64,000 nucleotides of DNA from Otis tarda. Its lineage: Eukaryota > Chordata > Aves > Otidiformes > Otididae. Location of the stretch: positions 28,509,001 through 28,573,000 of the forward strand of contig CM048552.1 in the NCBI GenBank assembly GCA_026413225.1. The letters are read 5' to 3'. How positions within the stretch are numbered: the stretch's first letter is position 1; each line of letters begins with the position of its first letter. The translations under genes and the position numbers were made by a program. The notes beneath the pieces were generated by a model that ran no database searches, had not been told where the DNA came from, and worked only from the letters and a program-made list of their open reading frames with translations. Positions 29,061-41,984 of the stretch are shown in pieces.

Positions 29061-29110
29061 AAATGTACACATGCATATTCCTTTTCTGTGGAATATGCAT
29101 TTGTACATTT
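29061..29110. repeat. 50-nt near-perfect hairpin
   Basis: Two 21-nt arms (29,061-29,081 and 29,090-29,110) are inverted complements with a single C/T mismatch and an 8-nt loop (TTTTCTGT). Pairing stops sharply on both sides. The size is below that of most miRNA precursors, so a mobile-element relic or a chance palindrome is also possible. Confidence 0.65.
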
Positions 29111-31379
29111 CTTCTCTGAAAGAAAAGCTTATTATTTTGTGACACACAGTTGGCAGACAGATAAACAACCTCAATTTAAAAATACATAAGATGATGAATA
29201 GAGTTTCAGAAATGAACCATAGTTTATCTTGTTAATTCTTACTGTGTCTGCATAGTGATGAAAGGAACAGTGCCAGAACTCGAGGATATGATGAATAAGA
29301 AAGAGCAAAATGACAACCAAAGGCCCTGGTGACCAGAAAACAAGCTACAGTTTGTCCCCCAGAGAGAGACAGTGATGGGTTGAACTTGCCATTAGAGGGA
29401 AGATTAAGTGTCCTTGGTTCCTCAGTTAGTTAATTATACACTCAAATCTTCCCAGTATATCACAGAAGCCAGGCGTTTTGCTTTTGAAAATCTGTATACT
29501 GACTCCTTGGATTGCTTATTGGTTATTTCTCTTGACAACTCAAACCTGAATATTAAATCCCATTGGCAACAACTATCTGTCAAGAGCAAAAAAAATAAGA
29601 TTTGTGTATTTAGTTTTCATTATAAAAGTGCTTGTAGTTGAAAAAATATGTACCTGTCAAGTTTTCGACGTCTCACTGGGGATGCAAGCAATGCTGTTGT
29701 GATTTCAAAACCTGGCTGACAAATTCACGTTCCAGTAGTAAAGACAAATCAAGGGTTTTTTTCCCTTTTTTCTTTTTTTTTTTTTCTTTTTCCTTTTTTC
29801 ACCGCTTTGACAGTCATACATAACAATTTGAGACCTAAGTGGCACTTTGATGCACTATTCCATTATTAAGTGGTATAGTCACTATAGAATAGATGACGGG
29901 CCTGTACTCAAGGCATTGTGAATTAAACAGCTTTCAACAATGGAAGAAATTGAATGGCCTAAAGAATTCTGAAACATAAAAAAATAATGATTAAAAATGT
30001 GTTTCAGAATCAGCAAGGCATATAATTTAAAATAATGTCAGGTACTGAAATTCAAACTAAAGAAAACAAAGTATATTTTAGAAGAATCTTTAAAGTTCAG
30101 AGGAAACATTAAATAATCAGCAAACATCACTAAACCCACAATTACAAATTTTAAATATGACTCCTTGTGAATCTTAGAAAATTAGCATGACATAAAAAAT
30201 CCTACCTAAAATTTAAGATATGAAGACATAAAGCCTTTTTCATGTGACAGTACTTTGACAATATATTAATTGACTAGTTTTGTACTAGCATTTCCTTCTG
30301 CCTAAAGGTAGAGTTTTCAACTAAAGTAACATTGACTTAAAGTACTTAAATTAATTCTTTTGTCAATAACTCTACAGCTAATCAATACACCTGGAATTAA
30401 ACAACAGTTTTTGGCCAGAAGGCATGCTAATCCCCAGTCTCTTTTTGTTACAATTCATTAATCATTCAACCACTCCCAATAAAATTATTTCCCTGTTTGA
30501 AGCGGTAAGTTTGATACACCAAACAGCCCACAGTGGCAAGCAGAATAAGGAAAACGAGAGAAGGGTTTCCAAAATTACTTTTTTTATTGAGAAAATAAAA
30601 ATTCAAAAGCTATGTTGATAACAATTCATGCTATATTTTTAGTTAATAAAATGTAAGTAGATATTTTTTCCCATTAAGATAAAAAACAAAAATGTAATAC
30701 TTGTTATACCCCAGAGCATAATTGGTCACATATTATCTTTTGTTTTTAAGATTATTAAAGGCTAAGAAATTACTTTTCAAACATTGATCCAGTGAGATTA
30801 CTGGGAAAAAAAGACACCAAGCAATGAAAATTCTATTAATCCACAAAGTTCTAAAATATTTGCTACAATACTTATCTCTCTGCAGTTCTGACAACTGTAT
30901 CAAACTGATTTCTATCTCTGAATAGGATGTGGACTACAATTTCAGTGCTTAGCACTCCAAATCTTTTTTTCTTTCCTTATTCTACACTAGAAAGACAAAA
31001 TTGAATTTTTCCTTTATTCTTTTCAACTGGTAATCCTACAAAGCATGTAAAGCCACATTAGGAATGTAGTGTACTTTATAAGATGGCATAGGGTATGGCT
31101 TATATCTGCAGTAAAAAAAAATAATAAAACAAACCTTCTGATTTGGGTATGATATGTTAAAAGATAAAGATGATTTGAGCGAGTTGCTAAAAAAGATTTC
31201 ATCAATATCCTACTTTTTCATTCCGAGGCTCTAAGGGAGCAAAAAAGAAATGTAATTATGAGAAATAAAATAAGGATTTTCTTAGTTACAATTCCTGGCC
31301 CTTCACTGATTGCAGTAAATTATAAATTATGCAGTCAATGTAGGCCAACAAAAGAAGACATCTTCAAATCTCAGTCAAA
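29111..31379. other. Unique noncoding DNA
   Basis: AT-rich sequence with no recognisable gene or transposon. It contains one pyrimidine tract (29,755-29,800). Confidence 0.55.
29755..29800. repeat. Pyrimidine (T/C) tract
   Basis: Almost uninterrupted T with CC or CCC inserts. Low-complexity sequence, possibly an eroded poly(A) or polypurine tract read on the other strand. Confidence 0.7.
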
Positions 31380-32420
31380 GGTAATTACTTAAGTCGGCTG
31401 AATGTTCCCTTTTCATAGAGTGTGATCTCTCTTTGACAGCTCACACTGACAGATGACCTTCTCAGCGACGTTCTTATCCTTCGGATCATGAGCAGTGTGC
31501 CTCTCTCCCTGAATATCTCTATATATTTGTGACACGAAGCTTTCAAATACAGCTATTGACAAATCAGAACATCAGTCTAAGTGCTGGTCTTCCTATCACT
31601 CACAATAAAGTAGCTATCACTTGTGGTGTTGTAGAGCAAGCACATCTCTGAAAAATGAGTTCTCACCAAGTGCTAATTTGACACAGCTCGCTTGCCTTCC
31701 CATAATTGCTCTGTCATTGTCAGTTGGCAGTTCGGGCTCATTCCTGGAAGCTGTGCCGTACAATTGGATACAATTACTCCCATTTACCACCACTATTATG
31801 CCACTGATGTTGCCCAGTCCGCATATTGACATGCCTCATTAAACCTGGATGCAGGCCATTAATGAACATTGTTAGCATTTCTCTTAAACTTTTTGCCTCT
31901 AATAAACAGTCAGTGTTCCATGAAGGAGCACTGCCATCCTTGTGATATGATATTTATTATCTTATGGGGGAAGGGGACTCTGCAAATGGAAACTATCCAG
32001 ATGCTGTGAGAGAGATATATGGTTAGATCAGCGGAGAATAGCCCTGATCAGGAGGACCTTTTCCATCAGGGGCATCCTACCATTAACCAAGTGACCTCTC
32101 CTATCCAAGAGAAGACAGGAAGGATAAACACGATAACCTCAGGGCGGCCCAGTCGCCACAGGTTTCTCAAGGTTGCCCCAGCTCCCACAGCTCCCCTCAG
32201 CCCCCTCCTACCCCCAGGTGGTGCTGCGGGACGCGGCAAAGAGCATTTTGCCCTGGGTCCTCAATCCATTATGTCCAGCCACTCTGACGTGCATTTTTAT
32301 TCAGAGATAATTATGTGTTGATCAGAGAAGTCAGCGGCTGTCACCCATATGGCAGGCACACCTGCAGTGTGACATAGGTGGTAACGATGGCATGCTCTTG
32401 AGCTGTCATGACAGGGACAG
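31380..32420. promoter_or_regulatory. Candidate developmental enhancer block
   Basis: A kilobase of high-complexity, moderately GC-rich sequence. It holds paired MEIS/TGIF-like cores (TTGACAGCTCACACTGACAG, about 31,433-31,452), a homeodomain plus SOX-like cluster (CCATTAATGAACATTGTTAG, about 31,857-31,876), a forkhead-like TAATAAACA (about 31,900) and a GC-rich part at about 32,130-32,250. An ORF of 100 codons at 32,019-32,321 lacks domain-like sequence. The call is inferred from texture and motifs, not from any alignment. Confidence 0.3.
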
Positions 32421-32851
32421 GGACTTTATTATGTATATGTCACCATTTCTCTTAGGGAAATTATCCTTTTCCACACAATGACAATAATGAACCTTACAAC
32501 ACTTTCATAAACCCTGTTTCCAGGCCCTTTCCTTGACCTTCATTAAAACTCTGCCTAGAAAATTCAATGCTTTATGAACAAAATGCAAACTTTCCAAGCA
32601 AATGTAAGTGAGCTTTTGGAGTTTCTTTTTAACCATTTTCCACCGTGTGGCCACCTGGACAGTCAATGACCCTGCAGAGCACACCCTGCTCCTTAGCAGG
32701 GCAATGACCATGTATAGAAATACTAGGACGGGGCTAACTAGTTTTTAAGTGCTAGAAATCTGGCTGGGTCTTAGGGACTTTTGAGCCAAAAAACAGATTT
32801 ATAGGAGAAATTTTGTCTCTTTTAGTGTTAAAGGGAATCCTTCTGTCCAAT

Positions 32852-32939
32852 ATAGAATAGAATAGAATAGAATAGAATAGAATAGAATAGAATAGAATAG
32901 AATAGAATAGAATAGAATAGAATAGAATAGAATAGAATA
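32852..32939. repeat. (AATAG)n satellite at CR1 tail
   Basis: About 17 uninterrupted copies of a 5-bp unit next to the CR1 3' end. The uniform units suggest recent slippage expansion seeded by the CR1 tail (ATAGAAT). It translates as a repeating ILFYS pattern on the minus strand, which is an artefact. Confidence 0.95.
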
Positions 32940-33101
32940 TTTCAGTTGGAAGGAACATACAATAATCGTCTAGTCCAACTGCCTGCCCACCTTGGGGCTG
33001 ACCAAGTTAAAGTATGTTGTTAAGGGCATTGTCCAAATCCCTCTTAGACACTGACAAGTTTGGGGCACTGACCACCTCTCTAGGAAGTCTGTTCCAGCGT
33101 A
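32852..33101 (-). mobile_element. CR1 LINE 3'-end fragment
   Basis: The plus strand reads the complement of a CR1 3' UTR: 'cagttggaaggaacatacaataatcgtctagtccaactgcc', then 'gggcattgtccaaatccctcttagacactgac' and 'ggggcactgaccacctctctaggaagtctgttccag'. The element lies on the minus strand and is cut at about 33,101. Its 3' tail has become an AATAG satellite. The sequence differs from the recent CR1 copies, so it is an older subfamily. Confidence 0.88.
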
Positions 33102-36100
33102 ATATAGTACAGAATTATATTATTCTAGAATTACTCTCCCTCTTTTCTTGGCTTTCTTTGCCTCATTCTTTACATATTTCCTTCTTCTGTTCATGGCACA
33201 ACAGAAAGTCTCCGTGGAACTGAAACCAAAGCAGAACAGAGAGAGAGGCATTCTGTATCCAGAGAGAAGGAAAGAAAGAAAGGGAAGTGAGCTTATGCTA
33301 TTTCTCTCAGGCATCCACAAAAGCTCTATCTGAGTATCAAAAGGGGAAACTGAAAAACTCCCGTAATAACATCTATTATTTAGGTGGGGTTTTTTTAAAT
33401 ACGAGCCATTCTAATTACAGTGTTCTCAGTTAAAAATTAAAGATTGAGGCATTAGAAAAATATAAAGCAAATTGATGTTGTCAGTGTCTTTTTTACAGCT
33501 AGCTTTTAGTTTTTTTCCAAACCTCAAAAGTTTGAACATGCAGTTTAAGTTGACATTCTTCACCTTTGGGTTATCTTTCATACAGATACACAGATGTGAG
33601 TGCATGTGTGAAATATGTCTACTTGCTGTGGTTCTGCTTAACATATTTCTCCCATTTTGATATATACAAATCTACTTTCTGCAACATTATTTCAATAGCA
33701 ATAGAGTACTTCAGAGTAGAAGTCATTTCTTACATGTGAATGCTGTCTGTCTGTCTAGAGAGAATTGAGGGACCAGGGAATTTAGCTTTAAATTTACATT
33801 TTAACTTTAAGTGGCCTTAGTAAAAGTTGCTAGCAGAAAAAAAAAAAATTGGGACAGTTGCAAACTTATGAACTTTCTTAATCTCTTTTAAATGTAAATA
33901 TTGTACTGTTGAAAGTGCTTGTGGGACATCTATATGAATTCTGGAATAATACGCCCTTTGGTTCAGCTGTGGTCTAAATAACCATGTAGAATGCAGAAGT
34001 GTATCAAAAATATCTGAACAGTTTAACTGAGTAAGCCCATTCTTATAGGTAATATGTTACTATTTTGTTCATTGATTTGAATAATTTTCTCAATGATGAC
34101 CTCAAATTTCTTTGACAAATGTTAAGACTAGGAGATTAATTTGAAGTTCTCAGCTATATTTCTAAGGAATTACATAGTTTACTTAATTAGTTAACCACCA
34201 CAATTACAAATAGTAATATCATGATGCTACATTTAAAAATGGAAACATACTACACCTCATCAGCCACTAAAGTCCCTAATCTTCCTGTTGATATCCTGGT
34301 CAATATTTTAAGAGGCTGAAGAAGTATTGCACTCTCACTGGAGACAAGAAAATAAGTGGAGTATCACAAGCAACTAAAAATTCATTCAAATGCAGGTCAT
34401 CCAAAGATAACTACCAGAAATGAAACGGCTCAGGATATAAAAGTTAACTATTTTGAGAAACAAAAAAGGACTTGTGGTCAAATCTCTGTTTACATCCAGA
34501 AGTAGCATCACAAATAGCCTAGTGCCATCTACCAGTGGACTGCCCTGTGTTATACTGCCCAACATACATGCATCACTGCCAAGTGAATATATACAAGCTC
34601 TCCTATCTCCCATTTAAACATTAATTGAACCCTATTTAATTCATTACAAATAATCAGATTGCAGAACAGAATAGTATAGTTGCTGAAAGTATGATTCGCA
34701 CATCAGGTTGAGGTAGTGCACCTGGCTTCTTGAGTATCTTAGATATGGATGTGATAGTAAAAATAGGCAGCAAAGTAGTAAAATAACACAACTTTTTTTC
34801 CAGGCTTTTTTTTTTGAGATGGGAGTAGAATATTTGCTATCTGGGAGGCAAAGGCTTTTGTCTTGTGATGATACAATTCTACCTTTTCTGAATCTGATCA
34901 CCACTCTTCAGTCTTTACGAGAGGAAAAAAACCCATAACTATCTAGGGTGAGGTAAGGTTGAAAGACAACAAAAATTAAATGAAATAGTGTATTTTTCTT
35001 CTCTTCCTATCTGAATGGAATCTATGACATGACAAGAACAGTATGGGTCACAGGGTCTTGTCCTACATGTAGCAGACCATGACACAATAAATAATCCAAG
35101 AGTACTTCTACTTTCACTTTTCCTGTGAGTCACACAGCATCCATCTATCTCCTAAGCACATAGGAACTGGTGAGTGCAAAAAATTCCAAATGCCTCAAAA
35201 CTTCAGAGTGTCAAAAGAAAAGAAGAAAAGCAACTAAGGAAGTCATTACTGCTTTTGATTCCTGCAATGGCAAGGAATTTGTTATGAGGTCCTATGTAGT
35301 AAATCCATGTGAGAAACTGCTGGATATGCATTTTGTTATGCATTCTGTTCTATGGCAGTAGCAGGATGCCTTCATCTGAATAGCTGATGAAGTTCTATAT
35401 TCATCAACTTCCATGTATGCATTCATTATGTTGCAGAGGATGCTGATGACTAGGCTGAGAAGAGAAAAGCAAAAGAGAATTAGCCAGTGTTTCATTGCCA
35501 AGACTTTTTTTTATACTATTGTCTCACATTAGTAATTTTTTTCTAATAAAGTAAGAATTACTGACAATGGTGCTGTCGTACTTATGAAGACTTCCATGCA
35601 GTCCCTGTACTTAGAGGTTCCTCTGCCATCAGTGGTAGCTTTAAAGAGTCTAACCTAATAGAGTAAGGTAAGTGATGGAAAGGTTGAGGATGCTTATTGG
35701 AAATGTAGTCTCCAAACTAGTACTGATTGATCTTACAGGCAATAAAGAAATAAATAATAAAAAAAAGAGAACTGCCACAGCTATGTCTTCTGGTGCCAGG
35801 GAGAGCAGGCTAGCATAGGTTATTGTTCAAATCAACATTAGAAACAAAAAAAACCCACCAGGAAATACACATACTTTCATCCAAATTCTCTCTATTGTTC
35901 CACTCAGGTAGTGTCCTGTATCTTCTCCTGATAAGGTCTACTCAGGGGCAGCACTTTCAGTCTCCCAAATAGTGTATTGCACACTTCATTAGGAACTTCT
36001 AAATCAGTCAAGAGGAAGATCTGGGGGAAAACACACCAACCAGTTACCACAGGAAAAGAACCACTCTCAGGAGTGTTCTTGAGCAACAAATGCATTGACA

Positions 36101-36550
36101 GCCTGGCTTCTGCACTTTAAAAGCTGGTACAGCATGACAGTGGATGCTGAAGTCTATTAGCAGGGTTTCAGTTCCCAATGAAACAGCTGCTATGAGGGGA
36201 ATACTAGGATGGATTATCAACAGGGGCTCAAGTAATGAATGAAATTGCAACAGAGCATGCTTATGGTTAGGAGGAACAAATGACAGAGTTCTGTGAATTT
36301 CTGTAATTGTAGCTATACATATCCTGGTTTTGCTTCTTCTGCTCCTCCAGATCCAGAAGTTTATTCTTAAACGAAGAAAGCTTACCAAAACAAGGTCTAC
36401 AGCATGCACTTACTTCCTTTGGCAAACCAAACATGTGACAAACATAAACCCACTTTTTAGTTTTAAACAAGGTGGTTGAATGCTATGGTGATGACCCCAG
36501 CATAACGTTCAGGATAAGATAGGATAAGATTGGAGGTTTGTATACAAGGA

Positions 36551-36575
36551 TTCAGTTGAAGTCAGTGGGAGCAGC
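36551..36575. repeat. Weak ancient repeat relic
   Basis: 'ttcagttgaagtcagtgggagcag' repeats the 'gaagtcaatggga' wording of the old palindromic repeat at 44,981-45,040. It is too short for more than a tentative call. Confidence 0.2.
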
Positions 36576-36905
36576 TCTCAAGAGATTGGACTGGAATGAA
36601 GGTGATGGGTGAGAGAGAACCTGGCTAAATGAAAGGTTTTCAGCATGAGAGCTTCTACATGGAAAAATGAACTCCATGTGCACTGTAGGGGGAAGGTATC
36701 AGATAATGGGTGATCAGGCAAGGATATGTGTATAGAAATGGTCTGGGCTGAGGGCATTCAGTAATACAGAGAAAGGATTTGGGATTCAGATGGTCTGGCA
36801 GCTCTTGGAAGGGGATGGCTTGGAAGAGCTAGTTGTTGTTTGGTGAAAAGAATGAATATATGAGGGAAAGAAAATGACTGTGAGCAAGCAAATGTAGACT
36901 GAGTG

Positions 36906-36947
36906 ATAGCAACTTGTTAGTATGAGATAGCAACTTGTTAGTATGAG
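36906..36947 (+). repeat. 21-bp perfect tandem duplication
   Basis: The unit ATAGCAACTTGTTAGTATGA+G occurs twice back to back with no mismatch. A recent small duplication in noncoding DNA. Confidence 0.9.
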
Positions 36948-39900
36948 TGTATGCAATTTGTGAAAGGAAAAGGGGGAAGAGAAAGACGCAGGGAAAATAA
37001 AATCATAAAAGAAGAGCAGAAGAAGTAAAAAGAAAAGCTTTGATCTACCTTTTTTGTTACTTTAAAGTGAATTCTCTTTCTACATTATGCAAGGGAGAAA
37101 CTGATGGAAGAAGACCATTTTCTTCTTTCTCCATCATCCCACTCCAGAATATATCTGTGTCCCCAGATATTATGGTAATGAGCATACTGTAAAAACTGAA
37201 ATAGTTAGATCGACAAGTATTGTCCCAGATTTTGGCTTTGAAATCTAGATAGTCTTGAGGAGAAGAATGATGTATTAGGGAATGTTCGTAACCCTACCAC
37301 TTAGGTGGGGCACCATCTGCCATGCTTCGTACAAACGACTGACCTTGGAATCCCACCTCTGCCTTTACTGAATGCTACTAAGTGTCAGAATAAAATGTGG
37401 CAATACAGAAAGTAAATAGTATGAGGATAAAAATAGTACAAATCAAGAAAATAAAACTTGAAATATGCATTTACATAGTTCTCTATGAGTAGACACAAAC
37501 AGTGTCTGTCAATCTTTACTCACCTTCTAAAACTTCAAGTGCAAACAGCTTATGAGTGTGTGAGTGAAAGTTACCTTATGGGGAGAAATTTCTCCTCGAG
37601 GAAATGAGTACATTTTGTTCCGGCTTTTATATGTATGTCATGTGGTAGATTTCATGTTGCTCAAAGTTAGTGATCCATGACACATTGATTTAGAAACCCA
37701 AAGCTATTACTTGTGTTAAATAGATAATATTTGTATATCAGGATATTAGTGTGCATGTATTGTACATGTGTATATTGTAAATGCATTTGTGTTTTTGGCA
37801 TGTGGGATCATTTTGCTAAATTTCTTCTAATACAATGTAAACACTCTCTCTGTAAGTAACCAGAGGCCACCAGGAAGATCAGTAGGCCTGTGTGCACACG
37901 AATCTACAGCACCCTTCTGCAAAGACCCATGGTTGTCCTGTCAAAGAACGAAATGGATCTCACTTTTTTGTAAGACATGATGGAAGTGTAAGAAGCATTA
38001 TACCCAATAAGCCTTTAACATCAGATCTGGGAACGGGCCACATTCTCTGTTGCAGCCTTTTGGTACTTTTGCTATACAGTGTCTTTATAGTCTTGGCCCA
38101 AATTTTGGTTGTTTAGTAGTTATGATTTTAATTTATGCCATTGATGGCAAGATTTGAGGGCCTTGACTTTTCAAAAGCCAGAGCTTTTGGGGAATACAAA
38201 CAAAACTCAACACATCATGGTTGGTGTTTTTTTTTTTAAGCACGAACAAACTGACTTTTTTCCCTTGTTTTTCTTTTTTTTTCCCCTTCTTAGAAACAGT
38301 GCAAAAGTTTTAGCCAAGATATGTTGGAGGAGATACATGAGGGAAACATTCTGTCCAAATTTGGTAAACTTATCAATTGTTTAAATAGTTTAAAAGAATG
38401 ATCATATGTTCATAGTTTGACACTACAATAAGTCTCTTATTAATCTGGATCTTTAATATGCTATGAGAAAAAAATGCTCTGTAACAGCCATATGAAGGAA
38501 TTATTTTACAAATTCAAATTATTTGATCAAAGAACATCAGCAGTCAATTAAGGTCCTGATTTTACATGCTCTTACACACAAATGTAGGTCATCCTAATGG
38601 CATTAGGCTTTTGGGGAGCCACAAGTCTATGAGCTATACTCATAACGTATCAGATCCTTAGCCAGGACAAATTGGCACAGCAGTATTCTCTTGGACTGGC
38701 TAATCAGTCAGACCAGAAGATGAAAAACCAAATGAGATGATCAAACTGTGATTCTGTACAGCACTGCTTCATTGGAAGCATGTCTTCACCATGAAATGGA
38801 GCCACATGCATGGATGCCTGATGGACCTTGGATGGAAGGTCCATAGGGGGATGTGCAATGTTGTGCTGGTTTCCAGCTTCATACCAGATGCGGGCTGTTA
38901 GGATTTATGTGACTGTAGTCATCCTGCATCCAGCCCTGAGCTTGCTCGCATCCAGCCAGCACTGAGGAGCTCTGTCCCATACTTCGTCAGTATTCTGGCC
39001 TCTGGCAGGAGAGCTGGAGGGTCGGTACACCGTACGAGGCTGATGGCTTCTCTATGCATGAAGCTCGCTGCAGCTTCAGTGCCTCAGAGACAAAGCTAGC
39101 TGGATTCCATGGGAATCTTTCTGTTCACCTCTCTGTGATTCAGTTTCACCTTCAGTGACTAGGTAGGGATTGTTCTGCAGTTTACTTCTATGGTAAAAAA
39201 AAAAAAATCCCTAAATAATTTAGTTTTAATGGTATTGCAATTTGATCTCTGTGATACTTTCCTACATTGAATGATTTTACCAGATATTTTTCATATATGT
39301 ACAAATATTTATATGTATATATTTGCACATAAAGTTAGAAGTCTGACTTATTAATATATTTTAGGAATTGTTTCATTTAGAAATTACCTTATTCACATTT
39401 ATTTTCAAACAGAATTCAGAAATTTCTTTTAATGTAATTTTATTGTAATGGTGCATTGTTCTGCAATGAATACCTATAACCACCACCAATATCTATTTAA
39501 AATACCTAACCTAAATAAATGGACTCATGCATTTGTGTTCTCAAGCAAAATATTTTTGCAAAAGTTAGCAATAATACTTTATTATTTATTACATGTGTGC
39601 TGTCATACTTGAGGACACAGTAACCCACTGGATATATTACAAATTAAATGAACTCTGCTGAAGAAAAAAAAAAAAAAAAAAGCAAAAGGAGAGACTTGGA
39701 GCCTGAAGCCATGAGATGTGCATCAGCAGAGTATGAGTCAACAGTTTCTTAGTTAACTTTCAGAAGCATAGTGTCCTCCTAGGTGTATGTACCCCACTGA
39801 TCTTAAACAGAGCCCCTATTCATGACCAAAATAACTGCACAGGGCTGTGGAGTTTCTGTTGTATTTGGATTTCAAGACAGGAATGCTTCTATCTGATAAT

Positions 39901-41984
39901 AAATACAACAGAAGTTCTTTGTTTCTGCTGAGACTGCAAATTATGAAGGGCTCTGTTACTGATCTGTTCAATGTTATTGTTTAGAGATCTAAAACGCACA
40001 TTGACTAGTCTTTAATGGCTTCTGTATTTACATTTCCCTGCAGAGATTCATTTAGCTGGCAATGTTGAATACATTTGTGCCTGATGTTGCATAATTTTTG
40101 TTTTCCTGAAACATACCGCCCTGCTCATTTTTGTGAAACAAGTGCTCATTGTCTGAGGCTGTAAATCACTTGAACAAAACTTTTGCTTTACAACATCAGC
40201 CCCAATGGGTTTCGCTATACTCAGAGACAGTACACAGCAAAGGGTGGTAGTTCAGGCTGTCCACCAGTCTAACAGCCCCAAATGCTTTTCAGTTATCAGA
40301 GACCTCAGCCTGTTCTCACTGGACTCAATCATGTGTTACAGAAAAGGTAAGGAAAATAAAACAACTTAGGCATACAGACAAACCAGTTATTCCTGCAAAT
40401 GACCCAATGACTGTATTGAAGACATAGCCTCCAGTCTTTGCATGGATGGCAGATGGCATGGATAAGACTCTCCTTCTAACTTCAGTTGAGTAATCAAGAC
40501 CCCCAAAGTGTGGTCATGACCTGTTTCGATGGCAATTTAAGAATTCCCTTAATTTTCCCATTCTCCTGCTGCCCCTCCAGAAAGACATAGGACTCCTATC
40601 AGACTTATTCCATACCTGCTAGCTCTGCATAGATGTTCCAGATGGACTATAACACCTATCTCAAATCCCTCTACAGCTGAGGTAGCCACCCAAGCATTCA
40701 CTCATCACCACAGAAAAGAAAGAGCTATTTTTATGCTATAATCCGTTGCCTTGTTATATATGCCTAATCTAGGACAGAAAAATACTGTGAGAGAAACTTA
40801 CTTTCCATTGACTCGATTGAGAGGAATTTGGTTGACTTGTTCTGGTGACAGCAACATCTGGATGGATAAGTCCCACATCCCATTTCTAATACTCTCCTGA
40901 AATGTGTTACCATTACTGAGAATACCTACGCCATAGCTAACACTCTCGTGTCTGGAAGTCTTGGTTTCTCTTCAGTCATACCGCCTTTCAGGTTGTGAAA
41001 TGGTGGTGGTAATATTGATTTCAAGTCTAAACTCTGTGCTGTCATAATCAGAGCACTTTCAAAATTTTACTTTAATAATTATCATCTGACACAGAATACT
41101 ACATGTGAATAATTATTTCCATTTTGCTGATAATTACTAGTGAGTGCAAGGGGATACAGCGCATTCCACTAATTTTTGAAAATGTGATACCTGCCAAAGT
41201 GTCTGGGGTTTTTCTTGCATTGATCTCTGGCAGGAAAAGAAAGAATTCCTTCTTTCTGTCTAGCTCACCAAGTGCTACTACTATGTTTTTCAACAATAAC
41301 CGTACTGTAAATGAGAGTTTCGTACCTCTACACTCATAGACAGGCAATGACCAGTGCTCTGATTTGACAAACCAGATAACAGATGTCACACAAGGTCTCA
41401 GAATTTGGAGCAGCTCCTAAATTTCTCATATGATAGACTGAAATGTAAACCACTTCATACTGCTTTTCAGAAAACATCTGCCAATTATATGTGTTTGACT
41501 AAGTTGTCTTTAAGTACCGTTTCAGGCTTAGATCAGCATTCCCCTGGTGGGGCAGAAATTTCAGCACCTCATTGCTATCTTCTGAACAGCTGCAAACCAC
41601 AGAACAAATGGACTTTGTTTCCTCCTCCAGAGAGCCATCTGCCTGATGGATAATAGCTCGTGTCTGCTACTTCTCTGAGTCTGGTGGCCAAAACCTATGC
41701 CATGATCTTGTCTTCATACCCCAGTGACAAGGCAAGCAGAAAAAAAAAATGTACTCACAGTGAGACCATATCTAAATTTGTACACATAAAGAGCTAAGAC
41801 AAGGCCTTCCTGGTAGCTCTAGTTCTGGTATCTCACTGATTTTAAATGTTTGATTTTAATGACATTTTAATCTTGTTTTGTTAATTACGTATGTGTGGAT
41901 GTCAGTCTGTCACTCAAGACACTTTTTTTTTGCCTGTAGAAGTTACCAGGAAGTTCTGTCACTGCTGCCCTGAATGTCTCCCAC

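Larger units (their letters stand above)
33102..41984. other. Unique noncoding DNA
   Basis: No transposon recognised and no convincing gene. Exon-like pieces were seen on the minus strand near 35,350-35,480 (after a strong pyrimidine tract ending in AG) and 36,400-36,480 (before a consensus GTAAGT). They are isolated and do not join in phase, so they are not annotated. A 21-bp tandem duplication and a weak repeat relic (36,551-36,575) are present. Confidence 0.5.

Noticed and set aside
35292..36470. Exon-like pieces on the minus strand with a strong acceptor (about 35,456) and a GTAAGT donor (about 36,411)
   Set aside because: Isolated, about 1 kb apart, not joined in phase, and no recognisable peptide. 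Such splice words are common in AT-rich introns.
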